NCBI RefSeq assembly: GCF_000511355.1
Contig: NC_023135.1
Span: forward strand, 2,320,371 to 2,384,370
Reading direction: 5' to 3'
Length of the DNA stretch: 64,000 nt
Origin: Leisingera methylohalidivorans DSM 14336
Lineage (GTDB): Bacteria > Pseudomonadota > Alphaproteobacteria > Rhodobacterales > Rhodobacteraceae
Below, piece by piece: positions 17,376 through 27,902 of this stretch. Both the position numbers and the translations under genes were made by a program. The number at the start of each line of letters is the position of its first letter. Within the stretch, counting starts at the first letter, position 1. Below the pieces are notes generated by a model. It saw only the letters and a list, made by a program, of their open reading frames with translations, ran no database searches and was not told the origin of the DNA.

Positions 17376-18556
17376 TAGACCGCAGATACCTCAGCACGGA
17401 TGATGCGGGCGATCTGGGCGCAATCCTCCACACTGAACGTCAGCGGCACCCGCATGTCGATGATACCTGCCAGGACACGGTCGCTTTGCGGAAGACGCGG
17501 TGTTTCCGCATAGCGCCAGCTGTCATAACGGGAGGTGAAAGCCACCGGCTCCGGCGTGCCGAACCATTTCAGCTCCACCCCGCGGGCAGCACAGCGGCGG
17601 ACCGCCTCCTGCACGGCGTCCTCGGACCAATCCAGCAAAAGGAACTGGATCGAGGAGCCGACATAGACCTCCTTTGCGGGACGCGCCACCACGGTCAGGC
17701 CCGGCGTGCCGCGCAAGCCGTTCTCAACTTCGCGGTACCGCACGTTCCAGCGTTCCACCTGGGTGTCCAGATCGCGCAGCTGCGGCCGCAGGATGGCGGC
17801 GCGCAGGTTGTCCATCCGACCCGAGATGTTGGGGGTCTCGTACTTCACCTGCTCGAAGACCTCCGGCGGCGGCGCGGCCATGTGGCGGCCATAGAGCATA
17901 TAGGAGCCGGACAGCATGATGGCGCGGGCGGCGATTTCCGCATCGTCGGTGATCAGCAGGCCGCCCTCGCCCGAATTCACATGCTTGTAAGTCTGGCAGG
18001 AATAGCAGCCGACAGCGCCGTGGCGGCCCGACAGCACGCCATTCCAGGACGCCCCCATGGTGTGAGCGCAATCTTCGATCACGGTGATGCCGGCCGCGTT
18101 GCAGATCTCCATCAGCCGGTCCATATCGCACAAATGCCCGCGCATGTGGGACAGCATCAGCACCTTTGCCCGATCCGCCTTGGCCGCAAGATCATCCAGG
18201 TCGATGGTCAGGTTCTCAGCCACCTCCACAAACACCGGCTCCGCCCCGACCGAGGCGATTGAGCCCGGCACCGGCGCCAGCGTGAAGGCATTGGTCAGAA
18301 CCTTATCGCCGGGTTTCACCCCGGCCGCCCGCAGCGAGGTCGCCAAAGCATAGCCGCCCGAGGCAACGGCCAGGCAGTATTTCGCGCCCATCTGCGCCGC
18401 GAACTCCTGCTCCAGCAGCGCGGTTTCCCCTGCCTCGCCTTCTGCCACATTGTAACGGTGCAACCGCCCGCTGCGGAGCACCGCCAGCGCGGCCTCGATA
18501 GCGTCTTCGGAGATGGGTTCCTGCTGGGTGAAAGACCCGGAAAATATTTCGCTCAT
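17363..18556 (-). CDS. DegT/DnrJ/EryC1/StrS-type PLP aminotransferase
   Basis: A 397-residue fold-type I aminotransferase of the sugar aminotransferase family. Asp162 in VIEDCAHTMGA should contact the PLP nitrogen, and Lys191 in SCQTYKHVNSGEGG takes the place of the Schiff-base lysine. Members usually aminate keto-sugar nucleotides for LPS, capsule or antibiotic sugars, but no sugar-nucleotide genes are adjacent, so the substrate is open. It lies 79 bp downstream of the HAD phosphatase gene start region on the same strand (phosphatase stop 18636), with an independent ATG at 18556. Confidence 0.88.
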   Translation of the reverse strand: MSEIFSGSFTQQEPISEDAIEAALAVLRSGRLHRYNVAEGEAGETALLEQEFAAQMGAKYCLAVASGGYALATSLRAAGVKPGDKVLTNAFTLAPVPGSIASVGAEPVFVEVAENLTIDLDDLAAKADRAKVLMLSHMRGHLCDMDRLMEICNAAGITVIEDCAHTMGASWNGVLSGRHGAVGCYSCQTYKHVNSGEGGLLITDDAEIAARAIMLSGSYMLYGRHMAAPPPEVFEQVKYETPNISGRMDNLRAAILRPQLRDLDTQVERWNVRYREVENGLRGTPGLTVVARPAKEVYVGSSIQFLLLDWSEDAVQEAVRRCAARGVELKWFGTPEPVAFTSRYDSWRYAETPRLPQSDRVLAGIIDMRVPLTFSVEDCAQIARIIRAEVSAVYQSA

Positions 18557-18635
18557 GCGGCGTTTGTGAGCCGCAGCCCGCGGCCGGTCAAGAGGGAAGC
18601 GGGATGGACGATTTTCCCGAAACTAAGTTGCGGGA

Positions 18636-19298
18636 TCACGCAATCAGCCGTTCGACAACCTCAGACAGGTCCTCAAACCGGTGCAGCAGTGCCTCGGGCT
18701 TGAGCGCCGCCATGTCATCACCTGAGGGGCCAAAGGTCACCAGAACCGACGGCACGCCCGCGTTGGCCGAGGTATTGCGGTCCGTATCACTGTCGCCCAC
18801 AAGCAGCGTGCGGGCCGGATCGCCCCCCGCCCTGCGCGCGGCTTCAAACAGCGGTTCCGGGTCAGGTTTGCGCACCGGCAGCGTGTCGGCCCCCACCAGC
18901 GACGCAAAGGCATCGCGCACGCCCAGGCTGCGCAGCAGCTGATCCGCCAGCGCCTCGGGCTTGTTGGTGCAGATACCGACGCCGAAACCTGCGGTTTTCA
19001 ACGCCTCAACCGCCGCCATCGCGCCGGGATAGAGGGCTGTGTGATGGTCGATGGCACCCCGGTAGGCCTCCAGCAGCAGCGGATAGAACTCATCCACGGT
19101 GGCTTCGTTGAACTGGTTCGTCCGCCGGAGACCATGGCTCAGCATCATCCGGCCGCCGCGCAGGGCGATGCCAGCATCCTGCGGATGGGTCAGCACGTCG
19201 CCCAGCCCCATTTGCCGGAAACAGGCATTGGCCGCCGCCAGCAGGTCGCCCGAGGTATCGGCCAGCGTGCCGTCGAGATCGAAGATGACTGTCCGCAT
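18636..19298 (-). CDS. gph: HAD-family phosphatase, phosphoglycolate phosphatase-like
   Basis: A 220-residue HAD subfamily IA hydrolase. It has motif I FDLDGTLADT (nucleophile Asp at about residue 7), motif II CTNKPE, motif III lysine in RKPDPEPLF, and motif IV LLVGDSDTDRNTS. The helical cap lies between motifs I and II. Phosphoglycolate phosphatase, which removes 2-phosphoglycolate from oxidative DNA repair, is the usual annotation; other small sugar phosphates are possible. The ATG at 19298 has AAAGGA at 6 nt. It is divergent from glmU. Confidence 0.85.
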   Translation of the reverse strand: MRTVIFDLDGTLADTSGDLLAAANACFRQMGLGDVLTHPQDAGIALRGGRMMLSHGLRRTNQFNEATVDEFYPLLLEAYRGAIDHHTALYPGAMAAVEALKTAGFGVGICTNKPEALADQLLRSLGVRDAFASLVGADTLPVRKPDPEPLFEAARRAGGDPARTLLVGDSDTDRNTSANAGVPSVLVTFGPSGDDMAALKPEALLHRFEDLSEVVERLIA

Positions 19299-19429
19299 GA
19301 TCCGTCCTTTCGGCATCTTTCCGCCGCCGCATGTTGCAGGCCGCAATCTTGTTTGATGGCGCTGTCCCTTGCGCCCCGCCCCCCAGCGGATAAAACGGAA
19401 GCGATAAAAAGACAAAGAGAAAAGCGATT

Positions 19430-20784
19430 ATGAGCATTGCCCTTGTCATCCTGGCGGCCGGAAAAGGCACCCGGATGAACTCTGACATTCCGAAAGTCCT
19501 GCACCCGATCGCACAAGCACCGATGCTGCAGCACGCCATGGCCGCGGGCCGCGCGCTGGAGCCGGAGCGCAGCATTATCGTGGCAGGCCACGGGGCAGAG
19601 GCCGTGCGGGCATCCGTCGCCGGCATCGACGAAACGGCCGAGGTCGTTCTGCAGGAAGAGCAGCTGGGCACCGCCCACGCCGTGGATCAGGCCCGCGCCG
19701 CGCTGGAAGGCTTTTCCGGCGATGTGGTGGTGCTGTATGGCGACACGCCTTTTGTCAGTGCGGCCACACTGGAACGCATGATCGAGGCCCGCCAGCGCGC
19801 CGATCTGGTGGTGCTGGGGTTCGAGGCCGCCGATCCGGGCCGCTATGGCCGCCTGGTGATGGAGGGCGACAGCCTGGAACGGATCGTCGAATTCAAGGAC
19901 GCGAGCGAAGCGGAGCGCGCCCTCCGCTTCTGCAATTCCGGGCTGATGGCCTGCGACGCGGGGATGATGTTCGAGCTGATTGCCAAGGTCGGCAATGAAA
20001 ATGCCTCGGGCGAGTATTACCTGACTGACCTGGTGGAATTGGCGCGGCGCGAAGATTTGAAGGTTACCGCGGTTTCCTGCGATGAAGCCGAAACGCTGGG
20101 CGTCAACTCCCGCGCCGAACTGGCACAGGCGGATTCGCTGTTTCAAACGCGTGCCCGGGCAGAGCTTCTGGACCTCGGTGTGACCCTGATGGCGCCGGAA
20201 ACTGTCTACCTGGCCTTTGACACCATCATTGGCCGCGACACGGTGATTGAGCCCAACGTGGTCTTCGGGCCCGGCGTGACGGTGGAAAGCGGCGCCCTGA
20301 TCCGCGCGTTCTCGCACCTGGAGGGCTGCCACATCAGCCGTGGTGCCAAGGTCGGCCCATACGCCCGGCTGCGTCCGGGGGCAGAACTGGCGGAGGACAC
20401 CCACATCGGTAATTTCGTCGAGATCAAGAACGCGGAAATCGCAGAAGGCGCCAAGGTTAATCACCTCAGCTATATCGGCGATGCTTTTGTTGGCGCTGCA
20501 TCAAACATTGGCGCAGGCACGATTACCTGCAACTATGACGGCGTGATGAAGCACCGTACCGAGATCGGCGCCCGTGCCTTTATCGGATCGAACACCATGC
20601 TGGTGGCACCGGTCCGGGTCGGAAACGAGGCGATGACCGCTACAGGCGCGGTGATCACTAAAAATGTCGAAGACGGCGATCTGGCCATAGCCCGCGCCGA
20701 ACAGACCAACAAACCAGGGCGCGCGCGCAAGCTGATGGATATGCTGCGCGCCAAAAAGGCCCGTCTTCAGAAGGGAGCCAAGTG

Positions 20785-20785
<1 letters not shown>
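19430..20785 (+). CDS. glmU: Bifunctional UDP-N-acetylglucosamine pyrophosphorylase / glucosamine-1-phosphate acetyltransferase
   Basis: A 451-residue two-domain enzyme. The N-terminal nucleotidyltransferase has AAGKGTRMNSDIPKVLH (residues 8-24), and the C-terminal left-handed beta-helix is built of hexapeptide repeats (from about residue 240) with the acetyltransferase segment NHLSYIGDAFVG and GAGTITCNYDG. It makes UDP-GlcNAc for peptidoglycan and LPS. It is followed by glmS with a one-base TGATG overlap, pairing the two consecutive steps of amino-sugar synthesis. Confidence 0.97.
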
Positions 20786-22608
<1,823 letters not shown>

Positions 22609-22614
22609 CACCCG

Positions 22615-23175
22615 GTGGCCAAGCAGTTTAACCGGATCAATGAGGATCACGCGCGTTTCATCGCTGCGCAGCATATCTTCTTTGCGGGAACCGCCGCGGC
22701 GGAAGGCCGGGTGAACATCTCGCCCAAGGGCATGGACAGCCTGCGGGTGATGGACCCGAACCGGATCGTTTGGCGCAATCTCACCGGCAGCGGCAACGAG
22801 ACTGCGGGGCATCTGCGCCAGATGAACCGGATGACGCTGATGTGGTGCAGCTTCGCGACGCGGCCGCTTATCCTGCGGGCCTATGGCTCGGCCCGCACCC
22901 TGCATCCCCGCGACCCGGAATTTGCGGACCTCAATGCGCTGTTCCCTGCCAATCCGGGCCCGCGTCAAATCTACGACCTGAGCGTGGAAATGATTCAGAC
23001 GTCCTGCGGCTACGCGGTGCCGTTCCTCGATTACGCCGGCGAACGGGACACATTGGACAGGGTGACCGAACCGCTGGGCCGGGACGGGCTGCACACATTC
23101 TGGGCGGAGCGCAACCTGACCACTATTGACGGGCAGCCGACCAACATTTTCGGAGATATTGATGACGCTGGATGA
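22615..23175 (+). CDS. Pyridoxamine 5'-phosphate oxidase family (PPOX) protein
   Basis: A 186-residue flavin-binding split-barrel protein (segments FFAGTAAAEGRVNISPKG and RIVWRNLTGSGNETAGHL). Members bind FMN or F420; some act as flavin reductases or general-stress proteins, so pyridoxine metabolism is not implied. The start is a GTG at 22615, 6 nt after the glmS stop; no ATG is available before the conserved region. The stop overlaps the next gene by 14 bp, so it is translated with the glm cluster. Confidence 0.85.
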   Translation: MAKQFNRINEDHARFIAAQHIFFAGTAAAEGRVNISPKGMDSLRVMDPNRIVWRNLTGSGNETAGHLRQMNRMTLMWCSFATRPLILRAYGSARTLHPRDPEFADLNALFPANPGPRQIYDLSVEMIQTSCGYAVPFLDYAGERDTLDRVTEPLGRDGLHTFWAERNLTTIDGQPTNIFGDIDDAG

Positions 23176-23845
23176 CGCTCTTGCCAGTTTGAAAGCGCAG
23201 GCAGAACCCGGCCGCGCCGAGCAGATGGCCGCCTATCACAAGCAAAGCCGCGCAGTTCTGGGCGTGCCCAACCCGGCTGCCAATGACCTGACCAGGACTT
23301 GGCGGCAGGCACTCTCGCTCGAAGAACGGGTTAATCTGGCACGCGCACTGTGGGAGTCGGATATCTTCGAAGCCCGCATCGCCGCTGCCAAACTGCTGAC
23401 CCAGGCGCGGATCAAAGAGGATGCGCCCGTTTGGGAGCTGCTGCAGGCATGGGTGCCCGGATTTGACAGCTGGGCCATTGCCGATCACGCCTGCTCCGCC
23501 ATTTCAAAACGTCTGCAAGCTGCACCGGAACGGCTGGACACTGTCGAAGCCTGGACCCGGTCGGACCACATGTGGTCCCGCCGCGCGGCCCTTGTGGCCA
23601 CCCTGCCCTGGGCCAAGATGAACAACCTGAAGCCCGCGGATCATCAGCACCGTGAACGCATCCTGGGCTGGGCGGCCTTTTATGTGCCGGACCGGAACTG
23701 GTTTATCCAAAAGGCCATCGGCTGGTGGCTGCGCGACCTCAGCAAGCATGACGCCGAGCGCACCCGCGCATTTCTGGCGGAACATGGAGCAGCCATGAAA
23801 CCCTTCGCCCGGAAGGAAGCGGCGAAATACCTGAAGGACGATTAG
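23162..23845 (+). CDS. DNA alkylation repair protein, AlkD-like
   Basis: A 227-residue all-helical protein resembling AlkD/HEAT-like repeat DNA glycosylases. Family segments include ARALWESDIFEARIAAAKLL, VDSWAIAD-like FDSWAIADHACS, WTRSDHMWSRRAALV, and IQKAIGWWLRDLSKHD near the C-terminus. AlkD enzymes remove bulky or positively charged alkylated bases without base flipping. The ATG at 23162 overlaps the PPOX gene by 14 bp. A hairpin with a following T-rich stretch ends the cluster. Confidence 0.88.
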   Translation: MTLDDALASLKAQAEPGRAEQMAAYHKQSRAVLGVPNPAANDLTRTWRQALSLEERVNLARALWESDIFEARIAAAKLLTQARIKEDAPVWELLQAWVPGFDSWAIADHACSAISKRLQAAPERLDTVEAWTRSDHMWSRRAALVATLPWAKMNNLKPADHQHRERILGWAAFYVPDRNWFIQKAIGWWLRDLSKHDAERTRAFLAEHGAAMKPFARKEAAKYLKDD

Positions 23846-23885
23846 GCGCGCCCCGCGGCAACGAGGCGGGCGCCTTTCCGCTCTT
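23844..23885 (+). terminator. Probable terminator of the glmU-alkD cluster
   Basis: AGGCGC pairs with GCGCCT at the base of an imperfect GC-rich stem, followed by TTTCCGCTCTT on the plus strand, right at the alkD stop. It lies between convergent genes. Confidence 0.5.
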
Positions 23886-23893
23886 AACAAAAT

Positions 23894-24334
23894 TCAGCCG
23901 GCGGGCAGCACCTGCACTTCGGCCAGTTCGGTCAGCGGCAGGTTCAAGGCGCGCATGGCGCCAATCGACAGGCGGCTGCCGCCGGTCGCCGCGCCGGATG
24001 CCGGTTTCAGCGTCAGCACCACCTGGGTGTTGCGGCTGGTGCGCACCAGGGCCTGCTGTTCAGCTGCCACCAACGGTGTTTCCATCCACAGCCCCGGCAG
24101 CGACGGGTCGCCCAGCGACGCCACCGTGGTCGCGGATCCGCGGAATGACGGCGCGGCGGGCAAACCCGGGTCCGCCTCCACCGCATCGACGCCGGGGGCA
24201 GGCTGCAGCACCGGGTCCAGCGGCTCTGACGAGGCCGGCGCCCCCTGGCCGCCAAGAATGGAGGAATTGAGCTGGATACCGTCGCAGGCCGCCAGCAGGG
24301 AAATCGAAGCAAGGGAAATGACTGTCATACGCAT
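23894..24334 (-). CDS. Predicted lipoprotein of unknown function
   Basis: A protein of 146 residues with a signal peptide ending in the lipobox SLLAAC (Cys at about residue 17), then a Pro/Ala/Asp-rich region (residues 30-65) and a compact C-terminal part ([18 protein letters not shown]). It should be anchored on the periplasmic side of the inner or outer membrane. I recognise no catalytic motif. It is a lone minus-strand gene between the convergent alkD gene and the divergent moaA gene. Confidence 0.72.
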   Translation of the reverse strand: MRMTVISLASISLLAACDGIQLNSSILGGQGAPASSEPLDPVLQPAPGVDAVEADPGLPAAPSFRGSATTVASLGDPSLPGLWMETPLVAAEQQALVRTSRNTQVVLTLKPASGAATGGSRLSIGAMRALNLPLTELAEVQVLPAG

Positions 24335-24424
24335 AGGGCGAGCCTAGCTTTCAGCGAAACTCTTTGCCAGACACAAATGCCGTCCCCCCTTGCCGCGGGC
24401 GCTGCCCCGCTTTACCTAAGAAGC

Positions 24425-25435
24425 ATGACAGCTCCGCTTATCGATCCCTTCGCCCGCGCAATCACTTACCTGCGTGTCTCGGTCACCGACCGCTGCGACT
24501 TCCGTTGCGTCTATTGCATGTCGGAGAACATGACCTTTCTGCCCAAAAAGGATTTGCTGACGCTGGAGGAGCTGGACCGGCTGTGCTCCACCTTCATCCG
24601 GCTCGGCGTGCAAAAGCTGCGCATCACCGGCGGCGAGCCGCTGGTGCGCCGTGGCATCATGACGTTCTTTGACGCGATGAGCCGCCATCTGGACACCGGC
24701 GCCTTGAAGGAGCTGACGCTGACCACCAATGGCTCGCAGCTGGTGAAATACGCCGATGACCTTTATGCTGCGGGGGTGCGCCGGGTGAATATCTCGCTCG
24801 ACACGCTGGACGAACAGAAATTTGCCGATGTCACCCGCTGGGGCCGCCTGCCGCAGGTGCTGAAGGGGATTGACGCCGCCCAAAAGGCTGGCCTCAAGGT
24901 CAAGATCAACGCCGTGGCGCTGAAGGGGTTCAACGAAAAAGAACTGCCCTCCATCACCCGCTGGTGCTCTGAGCGCGGGCTGGACCTCACTTGGATCGAA
25001 GTCATGCCGATGGGTGAGGATATCGGCGCCATGGAGCGCATCGGCCAGTACTGGTCGCTGGAAGACGTGCGCGCGGAGTACGAGAACCACTACACTGTCA
25101 CCGATCTGGCCGAACGCACCGGCGGTCCGGCCCGCTATGTGCGGCTGGAGGAAACCGGCCAGAAAATCGGCTTTATCACGCCGCTCTCCCATAATTTCTG
25201 CGAAAGCTGCAACCGGGTGCGCGTGACCTGCACCGGTGAGATCTACACCTGCCTCGGTCAGGAAGGCAAAGCCGACCTGCGCGCGCCGCTGCGCGCAAAT
25301 GAAGAAGGCACCGGCATCCTGGAAGCTGCGATACGTGCCGCCATCGGAGACAAGCCCCGCGGACATGATTTTGATTATTCCCGGCAGGAGGCCGGCGGCC
25401 AGATATCCCGCCATATGAGCCACACCGGCGGCTGA
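24425..25435 (+). CDS. moaA: GTP 3',8-cyclase (molybdenum cofactor biosynthesis)
   Basis: A 336-residue radical SAM enzyme that starts molybdopterin synthesis by cyclising GTP. The N-terminal cluster ligands are CDFRCVYC (about residues 20-27), ITGGEPL binds SAM, the C-terminal [4Fe-4S] ligands are [18 protein letters not shown], and the essential C-terminal Gly-Gly is present (HTGG). The ATG at 24425 is the family-typical start. waaA begins 2 nt after its stop, an unexpected operon partner. A molybdenum hydroxylase needing the cofactor is encoded at 48.9-51.6 kb. Confidence 0.97.
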   Translation: MTAPLIDPFARAITYLRVSVTDRCDFRCVYCMSENMTFLPKKDLLTLEELDRLCSTFIRLGVQKLRITGGEPLVRRGIMTFFDAMSRHLDTGALKELTLTTNGSQLVKYADDLYAAGVRRVNISLDTLDEQKFADVTRWGRLPQVLKGIDAAQKAGLKVKINAVALKGFNEKELPSITRWCSERGLDLTWIEVMPMGEDIGAMERIGQYWSLEDVRAEYENHYTVTDLAERTGGPARYVRLEETGQKIGFITPLSHNFCESCNRVRVTCTGEIYTCLGQEGKADLRAPLRANEEGTGILEAAIRAAIGDKPRGHDFDYSRQEAGGQISRHMSHTGG

Positions 25436-25437
25436 AC

Positions 25438-26745
25438 ATGTCCAGTGACACGCCTGCGCGGCCGACGCTGCTCTACTCGCTTTATTGCGGCGCCAGCGCG
25501 TTGATCGCGCCCTTTGCCTGGCGCAAGGTCGCGGCCAAGCTGCGCAATTACGGCTTGCCCGAAAAGCGCGTACGCGAGCGTCTGGGCCATGCCTCCCTGC
25601 CCCGCCCCTCCGGGCGGCTGATCTGGTTCCATGCCGCCTCGGTCGGCGAGAGCCTGTCGGTGCTCACTCTCATCAAACGCATGGGCGAACAGGCGCCGGA
25701 GGCGGAGTTTCTGATCACTTCCGGCACCCCGACGTCGGCGGAATTGATCGCCAAACGGATGCCGCCGCGCTGCCGCCACCAGTTTCCGCCGCTGGACACC
25801 GCGGCCGCAGTGGACCGGTTCCTGGCGCACTGGCGCCCCGATCTGGGGGTATTTGTCGAAAGCGAGCTGTGGCCGCAGATGCTGGTGCGGGCGCGTAAGG
25901 GAGGCTGTCCGCTGGTGCTGCTGAATGCGCGGCTGTCAGACCGCTCGGTCGAGGGCTGGAAGAAACGCCCCGAAACGGCGCGCTACATCCTGGACCAATT
26001 CGACCTGCTGGTGACCCAGAACCAAAAAACAGCTGCGAACCTGCAGGCGATGGGCGCGGCCGCGGGCCGCATCCGCCCCGGCAGCAACCTCAAGGCCGCC
26101 TCTGCCCCGCTGCCGGTTGATCCGGACAGCCTTGGCAAAGTGCGTGGCAACATCGGCGCTCGCCCGGTATGGGTAGCCTCCTCCACCCATGAGGGCGAGG
26201 AAGAGATCGTGCTGCAGGCGCATAAACTGCTGTTGAAACAGCATCCGGACCTGTGCCTGCTGCTGGCCCCCCGCCATCCGGAGCGCGGCAGCACGGTAGA
26301 AACTCTGGTGAAAGACGCTGGCCTCAGTTGCGCGCGCCGCAGCAAGGGCGTGATGCCCGGGACCGCGACGCAGGTGTATCTGGCCGACACGCTCGGCGAG
26401 GTTGGCACATGGTATGCGCTCTGCCCCCTGGTGTTTCTGGGCGGTTCCTTGCGCGAAATCGGCGGCCACAATCCGTTTGAACCGATGCAGGCAGGCGCTG
26501 CGGTGATCACTGGCACGGGCCACTACAATTTCGCCGAAACCTATGCCGAGCTGACCGCAGCGGGTGCCGCCGCTGAGGTGCGATCCGCTGCGGACCTGGC
26601 GGATCAGGTCGCCCAGTGGCTGGAACAGCCGGAAACATTCCAGGCCGCACGCGATGCCGCAGGGCAGTTCATCTCCCGCCAGTCGGATCAATTGGACAAG
26701 ACGGTGGACGCCCTGCTGGCGCTTCTGCCCGCCAGGAGGCCATGA
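25438..26745 (+). CDS. waaA: 3-deoxy-D-manno-octulosonic acid transferase
   Basis: A 435-residue GT-B glycosyltransferase that adds Kdo from CMP-Kdo to lipid A precursor at the cytoplasmic face of the inner membrane. It has an N-terminal hydrophobic anchor (about residues 10-25), the family motif WFHAASVGESLSV (about 62-74), VESELWPQML, and the C-terminal LGGSLREIGGHNPFEPMQAG. Length fits. The start is 2 nt after moaA; the stop overlaps the following glycosyltransferase start. Confidence 0.95.
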   Translation: MSSDTPARPTLLYSLYCGASALIAPFAWRKVAAKLRNYGLPEKRVRERLGHASLPRPSGRLIWFHAASVGESLSVLTLIKRMGEQAPEAEFLITSGTPTSAELIAKRMPPRCRHQFPPLDTAAAVDRFLAHWRPDLGVFVESELWPQMLVRARKGGCPLVLLNARLSDRSVEGWKKRPETARYILDQFDLLVTQNQKTAANLQAMGAAAGRIRPGSNLKAASAPLPVDPDSLGKVRGNIGARPVWVASSTHEGEEEIVLQAHKLLLKQHPDLCLLLAPRHPERGSTVETLVKDAGLSCARRSKGVMPGTATQVYLADTLGEVGTWYALCPLVFLGGSLREIGGHNPFEPMQAGAAVITGTGHYNFAETYAELTAAGAAAEVRSAADLADQVAQWLEQPETFQAARDAAGQFISRQSDQLDKTVDALLALLPARRP

Positions 26746-27803
26746 TGGCACAGATTGACGCCAACACAATCGAAGTCATCGCCCCGAATTTCAAGCGCCG
26801 CCTGTCCGGAGTGACCTCGACGATCGTGCGGCTGGTGCCTTTGCAGCGCCGGCAGATCGCCATTGCCACCGCAGGCGCCGGCCTGCCGGGGGAGATGCCG
26901 CATCTGTCGGCAGCCCAGCTCATCTTCATGAACCGCAACGGCCCGGCCGGCGCCCGCGTCTGGCACGCCCGCCGCAATGTCGAAATGCTGGGCGGGCTGG
27001 CATTGAAATACCTATTGGGCAAGCGGCTGAAACTGCTGTTCACCTCTGCCTCCCAGCGGCATCACTCAGGCTATACCAAATGGCTGATTTCGCAGATGGA
27101 CCGGGTGATCGCCACCTCAGCCAAGGGGGCCGCTTACCTGGATAAACCGGTTCAGGTGGTGCACCACGGGATCAATACCGAAGAGTTCTGTCAGCCCGCA
27201 GACAAAGCCGCACTGCGCCGTGAACTGGGCCTGCCGGAGGATGCCGTCCTGATCGGATGCTATGGCCGGATCCGGGCGCAGAAGGGCACCGACGTATTTG
27301 TCGGCGCCATGCTGGAGGTGCTGAAGACACACCCTCAGGCCGTCGCCCTGGTGATGGGCCGCGCCACCGAAAAACATGCGGCATTTGAAAAGGAGCTGCG
27401 CGCCAAGGTGGATGCCGCAGGCCTGTCAGACCGGCTGCTGTTCCCGCCCGAGGTGCCGGTGTGGGAGGTTTCCCGCTGGTATCAGGCGCTGGATCTCTAC
27501 GTGGCGCCGCAGCGCTGGGAGGGCTTTGGCCTTACCCCGCTGGAGGCGATGTCCTGCGGCGTGCCCGCCGTGGCCACCCGTGTTGGCGCCTTCGAGGAAC
27601 TGATTGCGCCGGGTGAGACAGGCCAGCTGATCGATCCCGGCGACACCGGGCAGATGGTCGAGGCGATCGACGGGATCCTGTCCGCCGAAGGGCGGCTGCA
27701 ACAATGGTCAGCGGCGGCACGCAAACACGCCATAACCAATTTCGCATTGGAGAAGGAGGCCGACGCACTGGTCGCCATCTATCGCGAATTGCTGGAACAT
27801 TAA
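26745..27803 (+). CDS. Glycosyltransferase family 4 protein, probable LPS core mannosyltransferase
   Basis: A 352-residue GT-B enzyme with the family-4 signature EGFGLTPLEAMSCGVPAVAT (about residues 262-281), GCYGRIRAQKGTD in the nucleotide-sugar region and VVHHGINTEEF. Length and placement next to waaA fit LpcC-type lipopolysaccharide core mannosyltransferases of alphaproteobacteria, so addition of the first core sugar is the likely role; the donor sugar is inferred. Of tandem ATGs at 26742 and 26745 the second has AGGAGG at 5 nt and overlaps the waaA stop by one base. Confidence 0.88.
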   Translation: MAQIDANTIEVIAPNFKRRLSGVTSTIVRLVPLQRRQIAIATAGAGLPGEMPHLSAAQLIFMNRNGPAGARVWHARRNVEMLGGLALKYLLGKRLKLLFTSASQRHHSGYTKWLISQMDRVIATSAKGAAYLDKPVQVVHHGINTEEFCQPADKAALRRELGLPEDAVLIGCYGRIRAQKGTDVFVGAMLEVLKTHPQAVALVMGRATEKHAAFEKELRAKVDAAGLSDRLLFPPEVPVWEVSRWYQALDLYVAPQRWEGFGLTPLEAMSCGVPAVATRVGAFEELIAPGETGQLIDPGDTGQMVEAIDGILSAEGRLQQWSAAARKHAITNFALEKEADALVAIYRELLEH

Positions 27804-27812
27804 GGCAGCCCT

Positions 27813-27848
27813 CCCCCGTTTATTTCTGGTCGCAAATACTCTCGGGGG
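27813..27848 (-). repeat. Dispersed GAGTATTT repeat, copy 4 (between convergent genes)
   Basis: Read on the minus strand: CCCCCGAGAGTATTTGCGAC then CAGAAATAAACGGGGG. It fits the GAGTATTT-N4-CCAGA consensus and here is bracketed by CCCCCG and CGGGGG, so the copy can fold into a hairpin. It lies just after the glycosyltransferase stop. Confidence 0.7.
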
Positions 27849-27852
27849 TGAA

Positions 27853-27890
27853 TTGAGCTGAACGCTCAAGAGGGGGCAGACAGCCCCCTC
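27853..27890. terminator. Two adjacent hairpins between convergent genes
   Basis: TTGAGC/GCTCAA (27853-27869, loop 5) is followed directly by GAGGGGGC/GCCCCCTC (27870-27890, loop 5). The second lies 12 bp after the stop of the minus-strand amidohydrolase and probably terminates it; there is no long T-run. Confidence 0.55.
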
Positions 27891-27902
27891 CCGGTGTCTC
27901 AG

